A stretch of 64,000 nucleotides of DNA, taken from NCBI GenBank assembly GCA_958439205.1, contig OY288189.1, positions 4,355,001 to 4,419,000 of the forward strand. Reading direction: 5' to 3'. The notes under the pieces are model-generated. The model ran no database searches. It was given only the letters and a program-made list of their open reading frames with translations, and was not told the origin of the DNA. Position numbers and translations under genes: made by a program. Shown one piece after another: positions 26,682 to 36,381 of this stretch. The first letter of the stretch is position 1. Every line of letters starts with the position of its first letter. Source of the stretch: an uncultured Allorhizobium sp. GTDB taxonomy: Bacteria; Pseudomonadota; Alphaproteobacteria; Rhizobiales; Rhizobiaceae.

Positions 26682-27854
26682 TCAGCCCAGAAGCGGTTTC
26701 AGCACATTGGCGACGCGCGGGATGTCAGCGCTTTTCAGGCCCGCAATGTTGATGCGCCCGGAAGTCGGCATGTAGATGCCGTGATGCTTGCGCAATGACA
26801 GGACATCGGCCTCCTTGAGAGGCAGCAGCGAGAACATGCCCTGCTGTTCGGCGATCTGCGGCGCAAGCTGCCACCCGTCGCCGAGGGCTGCCGCCAGCTC
26901 GCGGCGCAGGCCGTTCAGGCGGTCGCGCATGCTGTTCAGCTCGTCGATCCAATCCTGGCGCAGGCTCTCCGTCGAGAGGATCGTGCGGACGACGGCGGCG
27001 CCATGGTCAGGCGGCATGGAGTAGCTGGTGCGGGCCATGGTCACGAGATTGGAGCGGGCGGTATCGGCCGCTTCCTGGGTTTCCGCGACGGCGAAGATCG
27101 CGCCCGTGCGCTCGCGGTAGATGCCGAAAGACTTGGAGCAGGAGACTGCGATCAGCGCTTCGGGTGCGGCCGTAATGATCGTGCGCAGGCCGGCTACGTC
27201 TTCCTCGATACCGACGCCGAAGCCTTGATAGGCTGAATCGATCAGCGGCACGAGACGCCGCTCCGCGATCACAGCGGCAAGTTCTTCCCATTGCGCCACG
27301 GTCAGGGCAGCACCGGTCGGGTTGTGGCAGCTCGCATGGATGAGTACGGCGTCGCCACGGGGCGCGCTGCTGAGCGCCTTCATCATGCTGGCAAAACGCA
27401 CATCCTGGGTCGGAACATCGAAGTAGGGATAGGTTTCGACGGCAAGGCCGGTTGCGCCGAAGATGCCGGCATGGTTCGGCCAGCTCGGCAGACCCAGATG
27501 AAGACGGCCGCTGCCGGCGCGCGCAATGAGGTCCGAAGCGAGGCGCAGCGCGCCGGAGCCGCCGGGCGTCTGCACACCGGCTGCAAACTTGCCATGACCC
27601 TTGCCGCCAACGAGATCCCAGAGCAGCTCAAGAAACACCCGGTCGCCTTCCGGCGCCACGTAGGACTTACTTTCCTGTTTCTCCAGGAGCTCCTTCTCCG
27701 CAGCCTTGACCGACCGCATCACCGGCGTGCGGCCGAGATCGTCGCGATATACGCCGACGCCGAGGTCGATCTTGTCGCTGCGCTCATCGGCATTGTAGAG
27801 CCCGATCAGGGCAAGCAGCGGGTCATTGGGCTGGGAGGCGAGCTTGTCGAACAT
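26682..27854 (-). CDS. Aromatic/aspartate aminotransferase (class I)
   Basis: A 390-residue PLP enzyme of the AspC/TyrB subgroup, shown by the N-terminal DPLLALIGLYNADERSDKIDLGVGVYRD. The PLP lysine is K241 in SCSKSFGIYRERTG; HNPTG at 177-181 and DSAYQGF hold the cofactor. It transfers amino groups between aromatic or acidic amino acids and 2-oxoglutarate. It is divergent from an Lrp-type regulator, which suggests amino-acid-responsive control and a catabolic role. TyrB and AspC cannot be separated by eye. Confidence 0.88.
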   Translation of the reverse strand: MFDKLASQPNDPLLALIGLYNADERSDKIDLGVGVYRDDLGRTPVMRSVKAAEKELLEKQESKSYVAPEGDRVFLELLWDLVGGKGHGKFAAGVQTPGGSGALRLASDLIARAGSGRLHLGLPSWPNHAGIFGATGLAVETYPYFDVPTQDVRFASMMKALSSAPRGDAVLIHASCHNPTGAALTVAQWEELAAVIAERRLVPLIDSAYQGFGVGIEEDVAGLRTIITAAPEALIAVSCSKSFGIYRERTGAIFAVAETQEAADTARSNLVTMARTSYSMPPDHGAAVVRTILSTESLRQDWIDELNSMRDRLNGLRRELAAALGDGWQLAPQIAEQQGMFSLLPLKEADVLSLRKHHGIYMPTSGRINIAGLKSADIPRVANVLKPLLG

Positions 27855-28008
27855 CGGGAACCTTCATCGAAGAGCGATTGTGCTCGGATAGAGATATCAA
27901 TAATTGCGCGCAAAGTCTCTGCGGATTTCGGCATCGGGCAGATGCCGACGCTTACGATATTGCGGCTATTCGTTATTATGCGATAGAAATTTGCGTACAT
28001 CCGTTCAA

Positions 28009-28491
28009 ATGAGAGAGATGATGGAAGCCGGCGCTATCACATTGGACAAGATCGATCGCAGGATCATTGCCTGCCTGCTCGATGATGCGAGCCTGAACAA
28101 TGCGGAGCTGTCGGAGAAGGTCGGCCTTACAGCTGCACCCCTGTCACGACGCCTCGCACGGCTCTATTCGAGTGGCATCATTCGCCAGGCGGTGATCATC
28201 GAGCCTTCGCGCGTGGGGCTCGGCTTGCAGGCCTATGTGGAAATCACGCTCGACCGTACCACGCCTCAGGTTGGCGAGCGCTTCATCGAGCATGTCGGCA
28301 AGCTTTCGGAAGTCGTCGAGATCCATGCGGTGGCGGGAGATTTCGATTTTCTGCTGAAGATCTCCGTGCGCGACATGGCCGACTTCAAGCGGCTGATCTG
28401 GCAGGAATTCGATCGGCTGGCGGAGATCAAGACCATCCGGTCGACCATGGTCTTCGACAGCCCGAAAATCTCGCATGGCTACCTGCCCTGA
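28009..28491 (+). CDS. Lrp/AsnC family transcriptional regulator
   Basis: A 160-residue regulator. The helix-turn-helix (LDKIDRRIIACLLDDASLNNAELSEKVGLTAAPLSRRLARL) is followed by the RAM ligand domain (AYVEITLDR, VHAVAGDFDFLLKISVRDMADF). Starts at 28009, 28018 or 28021 are possible; a purine-rich GAGAGAG sits between the first two and fits best for 28021. It is divergent from the aromatic aminotransferase gene, its most likely target. Confidence 0.9.
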   Translation: MREMMEAGAITLDKIDRRIIACLLDDASLNNAELSEKVGLTAAPLSRRLARLYSSGIIRQAVIIEPSRVGLGLQAYVEITLDRTTPQVGERFIEHVGKLSEVVEIHAVAGDFDFLLKISVRDMADFKRLIWQEFDRLAEIKTIRSTMVFDSPKISHGYLP

Positions 28492-28572
28492 AATAGCGCA
28501 ATGCCGCGATCTGGCAGCGTTGAGGTACGAGTTTCCGCTCGGGCTTTGCTAATGTGTTAAGGGGTTTTGTCC

Positions 28573-30408
28573 ATGGTGGGCGCTGGTACGAGCGCGCTCG
28601 TTTCTGACATCAGACCCATGGTAGCCTCCTTGACGCAATCTGACCTCGCACGCGGAAATCCAGGCCTCTTGCACGGCACCGGACCATCTCCTGCCATGGC
28701 GGTGACGATGGACGGCGTGATGGGGCATTTGCATCATGCGTCGGGTTCCACAGGGGTCGTGTTCTGCTCGCCGTGGGGCTTCGATGCGCTGTGTACGGTC
28801 AAGTTTCATCGACTGATCGCAGACGACCTAGCCCGCCGGGGATTTCCCTCGATCCGGTTCGACTATCCCGGCGAAGGCGATTCACTGCCGGTCGAAGAGG
28901 GAGCGACTTTTGCGACCTGGGTCAACGCCGCAGTCCAAGCAGCGGCGGAACTGCGCAGCCGGACCGGCTGCACGCAGATCCTCTATTACGGCATGGGCAT
29001 TGGTGCGGCGGTCGCGCTCCAGGCCGGACGGCAAGACGAGAGACTGGCCGGCTATATGCTTGCGGCCTCCGCCCTCAGCGGACGGCGCTATCTTCGCGAG
29101 GTGGCACTTCGGGAAAAGGTCATCGAGGACGGTATTGGCATCGACTTCGACTATCCGCCGGGCTCGACCGTGCTTGCTTCCTTCATCATGGACCCTCGCC
29201 TGGCGGCCGACCTGAAGGCCGTCACTGTGGCTGTCGATACCGTTTCGCCCAACCTGCCTGTGCTCGTTCTGGCCAGGCCGGAAAATGCCGCCGACCGGGA
29301 ACTCGCGGAGACGCTGGGTGCTGCCGGAGCTTCCGTCATCTGCACGGACTTCACCGGCTATGGTGCCATGCTGGATGGTGTCGTTACATCGCCGATGCCG
29401 ACGGCGCTCATAGAGACGATCGGCGACTGGTTCAGCCGGACAATACCGGCCGTGGCCGTTTCAAGACCTTCCGATGCTGTGGAGGCTGAGCCTACGGTAC
29501 TCAGTACAGCCTCATTTCGTGAGCGGGCGGAGATCGTCGACTCACGCCTCTTCGGTGTTTTGTGCCAGCCTGCAGCTGTTACCGAAAACGCCGTGATCAT
29601 TCTGCTCAACATGGCTTATGCGCCGCATAACGGCTGGGGCAATATCTGGGTCGACACCGCACGGACGCTTGCGCATCAGGGCCTCGCAACGTTCCGGGTC
29701 GATCTCTCCAATATCGGCGAAAGTCCGGCCGACCCGCGCGAGCCCGATCAGGTCGTCTATTCCGAGACGCAATTGAACGACGTGCAGGCCGTCATCCGCC
29801 ATATCCGCAGCATGAGCAAGGCGCCCATCCTTCTCGCCGGCATTTGCAGTGGAGCGCATTCGGCTCTGTATGCCGGTGCAGCCAATTCGGATGTGGCGGG
29901 CATCGTCTCGATCAATCAGCTGCGGCTCGTGCTCGATCCCGACGAGGACGTGGAATCGCTGCTGATGGCAGGCGCGCGGCCGCTCAGCGACTACAAGCGA
30001 CGTGCCTTCAGCCTCGGCACCTACAAACGTGTTCTGAGCGGTGACGTGGACGTTCCCAAGGCGGCCCGAAACATTGCCAGCCACGCCAAGGACAGGCTTT
30101 CGCGCGGGGTCTCCCCATATCTCGGCGGACTGACCAAACTCGGACGTTTGCGCGGCCAGTTGTTCGGCATCCTGAGACGGCTGGAGGAGCGGAAGGTCCC
30201 GGTCACCTTCATTTCATGCCGCACCGATGGCAGCCTCGACCAACAACAGCTCTATTTCGGCAAGTCGCTATCCGGGCAGCGTGCCTTTTCGGGCCTAAAA
30301 CATATTCTCTTGGAAAACGCCGACCATACGCTGAGCCCACCCGCCATCCGTCGGCAGCTCATCGACATCCTCGCTCAGGCGGCGGAGGAGTCGTCAAGGC
30401 GGGCTTGA
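28573..30408 (+). CDS. Tandem alpha/beta-hydrolase protein
   Basis: A 611-residue protein made of two alpha/beta-hydrolase-like halves. The first half has FCSPWGFDALCTVKFHRLIADDLARRGFPSIRFDYPGEGDS and an altered nucleophile elbow GMGIGA (Gly where Ser is usual). The second half has LLNMAYAPHNGWGNIWVDTARTLAHQGLATFRVDLSNIGES, a more typical elbow GICSGAH and a late ENADHTLS that could give the catalytic histidine. So only the second half looks catalytic, perhaps an acyl transferase or esterase. ATG 28573 has AAGGGG 8 bases upstream. Substrate unknown. Confidence 0.75.
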   Translation: MVGAGTSALVSDIRPMVASLTQSDLARGNPGLLHGTGPSPAMAVTMDGVMGHLHHASGSTGVVFCSPWGFDALCTVKFHRLIADDLARRGFPSIRFDYPGEGDSLPVEEGATFATWVNAAVQAAAELRSRTGCTQILYYGMGIGAAVALQAGRQDERLAGYMLAASALSGRRYLREVALREKVIEDGIGIDFDYPPGSTVLASFIMDPRLAADLKAVTVAVDTVSPNLPVLVLARPENAADRELAETLGAAGASVICTDFTGYGAMLDGVVTSPMPTALIETIGDWFSRTIPAVAVSRPSDAVEAEPTVLSTASFRERAEIVDSRLFGVLCQPAAVTENAVIILLNMAYAPHNGWGNIWVDTARTLAHQGLATFRVDLSNIGESPADPREPDQVVYSETQLNDVQAVIRHIRSMSKAPILLAGICSGAHSALYAGAANSDVAGIVSINQLRLVLDPDEDVESLLMAGARPLSDYKRRAFSLGTYKRVLSGDVDVPKAARNIASHAKDRLSRGVSPYLGGLTKLGRLRGQLFGILRRLEERKVPVTFISCRTDGSLDQQQLYFGKSLSGQRAFSGLKHILLENADHTLSPPAIRRQLIDILAQAAEESSRRA

Positions 30409-30414
30409 TGGCGA

Positions 30415-30451
30415 GAGGGAGCCGTCTCGAAGACGCTCCCTCCGGCCTTTT
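30415..30451. terminator. Terminator between the hydrolase gene and dppF
   Basis: GAGGGAG...CTCCCTC (30415-30442) forms a stem of about 12 bp with one bulged base and a short loop, followed on the plus strand by CGGCCTTTT. It lies between two convergent genes and can serve the plus-strand hydrolase gene. Confidence 0.65.
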
Positions 30452-30459
30452 CATTTCAA

Positions 30460-31311
30460 TCAGCCGGCTACGACCAGCTTGCGCTTTGCCATGCGGGCGC
30501 GGATCGATTCCACGTCTGCACGCGGCGTCGCGGTGAACAGCGTGCGGGTGTAGTCGTGCTGCGGGTCGGAGAAGACCGCATCCCGCGTGCCGTATTCAAC
30601 CGCCTCGCCGTAATACATCACCATCACCTCGTCGGCGATGTAGCGAACGACCGAGAGGTCGTGGCTGATGAAGACATAAGTGAGGCCGAACTCTTCCTGC
30701 AGGTCGGCGAGCAGGTTGAGCACCTGAGCCTGGACCGAGAGGTCGAGTGCCGAGACAGGCTCGTCGAGCACCAGCAGCTTCGGATTGAGCATCAGGGCGC
30801 GAGCAATGGCAATGCGCTGGCGCTGTCCGCCGGAGAACATGTGCGGGTAGCGGTTGTAGTGCTCCGGACCGAGGCCAACCTTGACCAGCATCTCGGTTGC
30901 CCGTTCGCGTCGTTCGGCAGCGCTCATCTTGGTGTTGATGAGCAGTGGCTCGCCGAGCACGTCACCGATCTTCTGGCGCGGGTTGAGCGAGCCATAGGGG
31001 TTCTGGAAGACGATCTGCACCTTCTGGCGCATGTCGGCTGTCAGGTGGCCCGGACGGGTATCAACCTTCTGGCCATCGATCAGCAGTTCACCTGCCGTCG
31101 GTTCGTCGATGAAGGTCAGGATGCGGGCAAGCGTGGACTTGCCGCAGCCACTTTCGCCGACGATGGCGAGCGTCTTGCCCTTGTCGAGCTTGAAGGAGAC
31201 GCCCTTCACCGCATGGACGATCTTGTCCTGCTTGAACATGCCCTGCGGCACGCTGTAGTCGCGCTTGATGTCGCGGATCTCGAGCATCGGGGTCTGGGTT
31301 GCGGCGGTCAT
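30460..31311 (-). CDS. dppF: Dipeptide ABC transporter ATP-binding protein DppF
   Basis: A 283-residue ATPase of the oligopeptide group, with Walker A GESGCGKST, FQNPYGSLNPRQKIGDVLGEP (a hallmark of DppF/OppF), signature FSGGQRQRIAIARAL, Walker B LLVLDEPVSALDLSVQ and switch ISHDLSV. It is the last gene of dppABCDF and overlaps dppD by four bases (ATGA). It works as a heterodimer with DppD to drive peptide import. Confidence 0.93.
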   Translation of the reverse strand: MTAATQTPMLEIRDIKRDYSVPQGMFKQDKIVHAVKGVSFKLDKGKTLAIVGESGCGKSTLARILTFIDEPTAGELLIDGQKVDTRPGHLTADMRQKVQIVFQNPYGSLNPRQKIGDVLGEPLLINTKMSAAERRERATEMLVKVGLGPEHYNRYPHMFSGGQRQRIAIARALMLNPKLLVLDEPVSALDLSVQAQVLNLLADLQEEFGLTYVFISHDLSVVRYIADEVMVMYYGEAVEYGTRDAVFSDPQHDYTRTLFTATPRADVESIRARMAKRKLVVAG

Positions 31312-32156
31312 GCGGCACCTCCCGTTTCAGCGGCGGCCAGGAAGTCGGAGACCGTGGTCAGGCGGTCGCCGGTGGCGTTTTCCGGAAGTGCGGAAAGCAG
31401 CGCGCGGGTGTAGGGGTTCTTCGGGTTTTCGAAGAGCGAGAGCACGTCGGCTTCCTCCATCTTCTTGCCCTTGTACTGGACGATGACGCGGTCGGCGGTC
31501 TCGGCCACCACGCCCATGTCGTGGGTGATCATGATGAGGCCCATGCCGGTCTCGGCCTGAAGCTTCATCAGGAGATCGAGGATCTGCTTCTGGATCGTCA
31601 CATCGAGCGCGGTCGTCGGTTCGTCGGCGATCAGGAGCTTCGGATTGCAGGCGATTGCGATTGCGATCATCACGCGCTGGCACTGGCCACCCGACATCTG
31701 GTGCGGGAAGTGGTTGAGGCGCTCCGCCGGATCGGGCAGACCGACCAGCTTGAACAGCTCGATGGCGCGCTCGTGTCGCTCCTTCTTGCCGAGGCCCATA
31801 TGCAGGCGCAGGACTTCCTCGATCTGGAAGCCGACGGTGAAGCAAGGATTGAGGCTAGCGACCGGCTCCTGGAAGATCATGGCGACATCCTTGCCGATCA
31901 GCTTGCGCCGTTCGGCGGCCGAGATCTTCTGGATGTCGCGCCCCTGGAATTCCATCTTGTCGGCGGTGATCTTCGCCGTCCAGGGCAGAAGGCCCATGAC
32001 CGCGAGCATGGCGACCGACTTGCCGGAGCCGCTTTCGCCGACGATGGCGAGAACTTCGCCCGGCTCGACCGACAGCGAAACGCCGTCGACCGCCTTGAAC
32101 CAACCGCTGGCCGTCTCGAACTGGACGGTGAGGTTCTGGATATCGAGAAGTGCCAT
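31308..32156 (-). CDS. dppD: Dipeptide ABC transporter ATP-binding protein DppD
   Basis: A 282-residue ATPase with Walker A GESGSGKSV, IFQEPVASLNPCFTVGFQIEE (the DppD/OppD form of the peptide-transporter motif), signature MSGGQCQRVMIAIAIA and Walker B LLIADEPTTALDVTIQ. The cysteine-containing C-terminal extension common in peptide ATPases is short here. It starts 2 bases after dppC and overlaps dppF. Confidence 0.93.
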   Translation of the reverse strand: MALLDIQNLTVQFETASGWFKAVDGVSLSVEPGEVLAIVGESGSGKSVAMLAVMGLLPWTAKITADKMEFQGRDIQKISAAERRKLIGKDVAMIFQEPVASLNPCFTVGFQIEEVLRLHMGLGKKERHERAIELFKLVGLPDPAERLNHFPHQMSGGQCQRVMIAIAIACNPKLLIADEPTTALDVTIQKQILDLLMKLQAETGMGLIMITHDMGVVAETADRVIVQYKGKKMEEADVLSLFENPKNPYTRALLSALPENATGDRLTTVSDFLAAAETGGAA

Positions 32157-32158
32157 GA

Positions 32159-33067
32159 TCAGGACCTCTTCAGTTTGGGATCGAGCGCATCGCGCAGGCC
32201 GTCACCCATGAGGTTGATGGCGAGAACGGTGATCAGGATGGCAAGACCCGGGAAGGTGACGACCCACCAGGCACGCAAGATGAACTCGCGCGCTTCGGCG
32301 AGCATCGTGCCCCATTCCGGAGCCGGCGGCTGGGCGCCCATCCCGAGGAAGCCGAGGGCGGCTGCGTCGAGGATGGCGTTGGAGAAGGACAGCGTCGCCT
32401 GGACGATCAGCGGTGCCATGCAGTTCGGCAGGATCGTCTTGAACATCAGGCGAAGCGGGCTTGCACCGGCAAGCCGTGCCGCCGTCACATAGTCACGCGT
32501 CTTTTCCGACATCACCGCAGCACGGGTCAGGCGGACGAAATGCGGCTGCAGGACGAGCGCGATCGCGATCATGCCGTTGGTCAGGCCGGGGCCGAGGATC
32601 GCGACGAGCACGAGGGCCAGCAGCAGCGACGGGAAGGCCAGGATGATGTCCATCAGGCGCATGATCGCCGTGTCGAGCCAGCCACCGTAATAGCCGGCGA
32701 TAACGCCGATCGCGATGCCAGTCGTCAGCGACAGGGTCGTGACGAAGACGCCGATGAAGAGCGAGTACTGGGACCCGTAGATCAGGCGCGAGAGAATGTC
32801 GCGGCCGACCGGATCGGTGCCGAGCACGAAGCTCCAATTGCCGCCCTCGAGCCAGGCCGGCGGAAGCAGAACGGCTTCACGATACTGCTCGAAGGGCGAA
32901 TGAGGTGCGATCACGTCGGCAAAGACGGCGATCAGCACGAGGGCGACGAAGACGACGAGGCCGATCACGGCACCGCGGTTTTCGGAGAAGTAGAACCAGA
33001 ATTCGGCCAGCATCTGGCGGCGCATCTGAGCGCTCGAAACCGGCTGGCTGGTTGGTGTCTCTGCCAT
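32159..33067 (-). CDS. dppC: Dipeptide ABC transporter permease DppC
   Basis: A 302-residue permease with an N-terminal cytoplasmic region, then about six membrane segments. DppC landmarks are VIAPHSPFEQY, LGTDPVGRDILSRLIYGSQYSLFIG and the EAA loop DYVTAARLAGASPLRLMFKTILPN. It is 14 bases after dppB on the same strand. It pairs with DppB to form the channel. Confidence 0.94.
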   Translation of the reverse strand: MAETPTSQPVSSAQMRRQMLAEFWFYFSENRGAVIGLVVFVALVLIAVFADVIAPHSPFEQYREAVLLPPAWLEGGNWSFVLGTDPVGRDILSRLIYGSQYSLFIGVFVTTLSLTTGIAIGVIAGYYGGWLDTAIMRLMDIILAFPSLLLALVLVAILGPGLTNGMIAIALVLQPHFVRLTRAAVMSEKTRDYVTAARLAGASPLRLMFKTILPNCMAPLIVQATLSFSNAILDAAALGFLGMGAQPPAPEWGTMLAEAREFILRAWWVVTFPGLAILITVLAINLMGDGLRDALDPKLKRS

Positions 33068-33081
33068 GGGACTTTATCCTT

Positions 33082-34086
33082 CTAGTGGCGGATGCGCGGG
33101 TTGATCAGGCCGTAGAGCAGGTCGACGATGAGGTTCACGACCATGATGATGCCGGCAATCAGGAGGAGGCCTCCCTGGATGACCGGGTAGTCACGGCGGA
33201 ACACACTGTCGACCATCCACTTGCCGATGCCCGGCCAGGAGAAGATCGTCTCGGTGAGGATGGCGCCTGCGAGCATGACGCCGATCTGCAGACCGATCGT
33301 CGTGATGACCGGGATCATGGCGTTGCGCAGTGCGTGCAGACCGACGACGCGGAAGGGCGAAAGGCCCTTGGCCCGTGCTGTGCGGATATAGTCTTCCGAC
33401 AGCACCTCGAGCATGGCCGAGCGGGTCTGGCGCGCGATGACGGCGAGCGGGATGGTGGCGAGCACGATCGAGGGCAGGATCAGGTGGCTGACGGCCGAGC
33501 CGAAGGCGCCCTTCTGGCCCGACAGCAGGCTGTCGATCAGCATGAAGCCTGTGACCGGCGGGAAGAAGAACATCAGCGAGATACGACCCGATACCGGTGT
33601 CCATTGCAGGATGCCGGAGAACAGGATCATCAACAGAAGGCCCCACCAGAAGATCGGCATGGAATAGCCGACAAGGGCAATGCCCATCATGGTCTGGTCG
33701 AAGACGGAGCCACGCTTGATGGCGGCGATGATGCCGGCGGGAACGCCGATCGCGACGGCCAGCAGGATCGCACAGAGCGACAATTCAACGGTGGCCGGAA
33801 ACAGCGCGAAGAACTGGTCGATGATCGGGCTCTTCGAGACGATCGAAGTGCCGAAGTCACCGGTCAGGACGCCGCCGAGATAATCGAAATATTGGACCAC
33901 GAGCGGACGGTCGAGGCCGAGCTGGGCGCTGATCTGCGCGTGGCGCTCGGGCGACATGACGCGCTCGCCGGAGAGCAGCGCGACGGGATCGCCCGGCAGA
34001 AGCCGGATGAAGGCGAAGGCAATGATCGAGACGCCGATAAAGGTCGGGATCAAGACGGCGAGCCGTCGCAGGAGAAAGCCAAACAT
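33082..34086 (-). CDS. dppB: Dipeptide ABC transporter permease DppB
   Basis: A 334-residue permease starting MFGFLLRRLAVLIPTFIGVSIIAFAFIRLLPGDP, the typical DppB/OppB N-terminus. The EAA loop DYIRTARAKGLSPFRVVGLHALRNA and the C-terminal TIFSWPGIGKWMVDSVFRRDYPVIQG are both standard. It follows dppA after a 160-base gap that carries a strong hairpin, which may set the ratio of binding protein to membrane parts. Confidence 0.94.
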   Translation of the reverse strand: MFGFLLRRLAVLIPTFIGVSIIAFAFIRLLPGDPVALLSGERVMSPERHAQISAQLGLDRPLVVQYFDYLGGVLTGDFGTSIVSKSPIIDQFFALFPATVELSLCAILLAVAIGVPAGIIAAIKRGSVFDQTMMGIALVGYSMPIFWWGLLLMILFSGILQWTPVSGRISLMFFFPPVTGFMLIDSLLSGQKGAFGSAVSHLILPSIVLATIPLAVIARQTRSAMLEVLSEDYIRTARAKGLSPFRVVGLHALRNAMIPVITTIGLQIGVMLAGAILTETIFSWPGIGKWMVDSVFRRDYPVIQGGLLLIAGIIMVVNLIVDLLYGLINPRIRH

Positions 34087-34206
34087 GTGTGAGACCTGTT
34101 GTTTAAGGGAGGTCGAACCACGGCACCAAGGCCGTCTGTGGTTACCCGAAATGCTTCACCTGAGCTTTCGAGCATGACGCGAGATTGGTCTTGCATCAAC
34201 GACAAA

Positions 34207-34230
34207 CGCCGCGGGCCAAGGCCCGCGGCG
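34207..34230 (-). terminator. Hairpin between dppA and dppB, probable partial terminator
   Basis: A perfect 11-bp stem CGCCGCGGGCC/GGCCCGCGGCG with a 2-base loop lies just after the dppA stop. On the minus strand it is followed by TTTGTCGTT. Such hairpins often stabilise and limit read-through of binding-protein messages. Confidence 0.65.
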
Positions 34231-34248
34231 AAAGATTGCGTGTTTCGA

Positions 34249-35847
34249 TTACTCGGCGATGTCGACGTTTTCGAAGGTGAAGTCGCCAAGCGGGCTCTGG
34301 ACGAAGCCAGAGACTTCCTTGCGCATCGGGACGATCGAGAGCGAATGGTCGATCGTGGCCCAAGGCGCTTCGCGCTTGAAGACGACCTGTGCTTCTTCGT
34401 AGAGCTTGGTGCGCTCGGCCTGGTCAGAGGTGACCTTGGCCTTCTTCACCAGGGCGTTGAACTCCTCGTTGCACCACTGAGCGCGGTTGTTGCCGCCAAC
34501 GGCTTCGCAGCCGAGCAGCGTGTCGAGGAAGTTGTCCGGGTCGCCGTTGTCGCCGGTCCAGCCGAGCATGACTGCGCCATCACGATCCTTGGCCTTCGAA
34601 CGGTCGAGATATTCGGCCCATTCGTAGGAAACGATCTCGACGGTGACGCCGATCTTGGCGAAGTCGTCCTGCATGATTTCAGCGGCGCGACGTGCATTCA
34701 GCATGTACGGACGAGAAACCGGCATGGCCCAGATCTTCATCGACAGACCGGTAACGCCGGCTGCTTCGAGTTCCTTCTTGGCAGCATCCAGGTCGTATGC
34801 ATCGTCCTGGGTGGCCTGGTTGTAGGACCACATTGTCGGCGGGATCGGATTCTTAGCCGGTGTCGCCATGCCCTGGAATACGGCGTCGACGATGGCTTCC
34901 TTGTTGATCGCCTTGTTCAGAGCCTTGCGGACTTCCGGCTTGTCGAACGGAGCCTGGGTCGTGTTGTAGGCGAGGTAAGCCACGTTCAGGCCTTCCTGCT
35001 CCATGACCGTCAGAGCCGGGTCGGACTTCATGGTCTCAACGTCGGCAGCGTTCGGGAACGGCATCAGGTGGCATTCGCCAGCCTTGAGCTTCTGGTAACG
35101 AACGGCGGCGTCCGTGGTGATTGCGAAGACGAGATCGTCGATCTTCGGCGCGCCACCCCAGTAGTCGGCGTTCTTCTTGTAGCGGATGACGGCGTCCTGC
35201 TGGTAGCCGACGAAGGAGAACGGACCCGTGCCGACCGGCATCTGGTTCAGCTGTTCCTTCTTGCCTTCAGCTTCGAGCTTGTCGGCGTATTCCTTCGACA
35301 CGATCGATGCGAACGGCATTGCGAGGTTCGCGAGGAACGGCGCTTCCGGCTTGTTGAGCGTGATCTTGACCGTCATGTCGTCGACCTTTTCGATCGACTT
35401 GATCAGCTCGGGGAAGCCCATGCCTGCAGCATATTCCCAGGAGGTTCCAGCAACATACTGGTTCCACGGATGATCAGCCTTCAGCTGACGCTCCAGCGAG
35501 AACACGACGTCGTCAGCGTTGAATTCGCGCGACGGGGTGAAGAACTCGGTGGTGTGGAACTTGACGCCCGAACGCAGCTTGAAGGTGTATTCGGTGCCTT
35601 CAGCGTTGACTTCGTAGCTCTCGGCGAGGCCGGCTTCAGCTTCGGTCGTGCCAGGCTTGAATTCCATCAGGCGGCTGTAGATCGGATGCGCAGAGGCATC
35701 GAAGGTGGTGCCGGCGGTGTACATGCCGGGGTCGAAGCCCTCAGGCGAACCTTCCGAGCAGTAGACAAAGGTCTTGGCGCTGGCAGCGCCCGACAGGAAG
35801 GTGGCCGCGGCAAGTGCTGCGGCGGCAAGTGCGAACTTGGTTTTCAT
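34249..35847 (-). CDS. dppA: Dipeptide-binding protein DppA
   Basis: A 532-residue periplasmic protein. A signal peptide (MKTKFALAAAALAAATFLSG, cleavage after ASA) is followed by KTFVYCSEGSPEGFDPGMYTAGTT, nearly identical in pattern to enterobacterial DppA. MGWTGDNGDPDNF and IPPTMWSYN are further family marks. ATG 35847 is chosen as the start of the signal peptide; the frame is open further upstream. It heads the dpp operon. Family members bind dipeptides, and some also bind heme or 5-aminolevulinate. Confidence 0.94.
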   Translation of the reverse strand: MKTKFALAAAALAAATFLSGAASAKTFVYCSEGSPEGFDPGMYTAGTTFDASAHPIYSRLMEFKPGTTEAEAGLAESYEVNAEGTEYTFKLRSGVKFHTTEFFTPSREFNADDVVFSLERQLKADHPWNQYVAGTSWEYAAGMGFPELIKSIEKVDDMTVKITLNKPEAPFLANLAMPFASIVSKEYADKLEAEGKKEQLNQMPVGTGPFSFVGYQQDAVIRYKKNADYWGGAPKIDDLVFAITTDAAVRYQKLKAGECHLMPFPNAADVETMKSDPALTVMEQEGLNVAYLAYNTTQAPFDKPEVRKALNKAINKEAIVDAVFQGMATPAKNPIPPTMWSYNQATQDDAYDLDAAKKELEAAGVTGLSMKIWAMPVSRPYMLNARRAAEIMQDDFAKIGVTVEIVSYEWAEYLDRSKAKDRDGAVMLGWTGDNGDPDNFLDTLLGCEAVGGNNRAQWCNEEFNALVKKAKVTSDQAERTKLYEEAQVVFKREAPWATIDHSLSIVPMRKEVSGFVQSPLGDFTFENVDIAE

Positions 35848-36338
35848 GAGCAGTCTCCCAAAGGCGAAAGGCAGATGCCTTCGCCGGTTCTTTTGGTCCC
35901 GCGGCGCGTGGATCGCGCCCGTGTTTTGAGAAGGTCGGGTTTCAACCGGTCTTCCGGCGATCGAAGGGACGGCAGTCGCGCGTCGTAAACTGACAAGCGG
36001 CAAAGACTATCCATCTGATCACTGACGCAGTGTCTTATCGCCTTCGGAAACGTTGTAAAGAGAGATTCGGCTCAATTCCGTCACAGAATTGGTCTGGTTT
36101 TCGCCACAATAGCTTCGATGCAGTGCGGAAATTTTGTCGGAATGGCGATCAGCTAATGAAGCCATCAAAAGTTAGAGATTCAAGATAGTGCCGCAGAATC
36201 AAGGCCTCACGCTTTGCGAGTCGCAAAAAGAAAACTCATGAATGCCTGACGATGCCGATGTAGCAACGCGACAAAAATTTATCAACCGATCAAAAAAAAG
36301 AACACATCGGACGGGTGTCCGCCCTGTGAATCAAGGGG
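35848..36338. other. Intergenic region upstream of dppA, no gene recognised
   Basis: About 490 bases, AT-rich from 36000 on. It should hold the dppA promoter and leader. A short inverted repeat, tttgcgagtcgcaaa, is near 36213-36227. No coding frame or known RNA is supported. Confidence 0.4.
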
Positions 36339-36375
36339 GAGAGGAGGAGGGACTTGGGGAACCCCTCCTCCTCTC
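36339..36375 (-). terminator. Terminator-like hairpin after the RND pump gene
   Basis: GAGAGGAGGAGGG (36339-36351) and CCCTCCTCCTCTC (36363-36375) make a perfect 13-bp stem with an 11-base loop, directly after the pump gene stop. There is no clear T-run on either side, so the termination role is likely but not certain. Confidence 0.55.
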
Positions 36376-36381
36376 TTTCGG

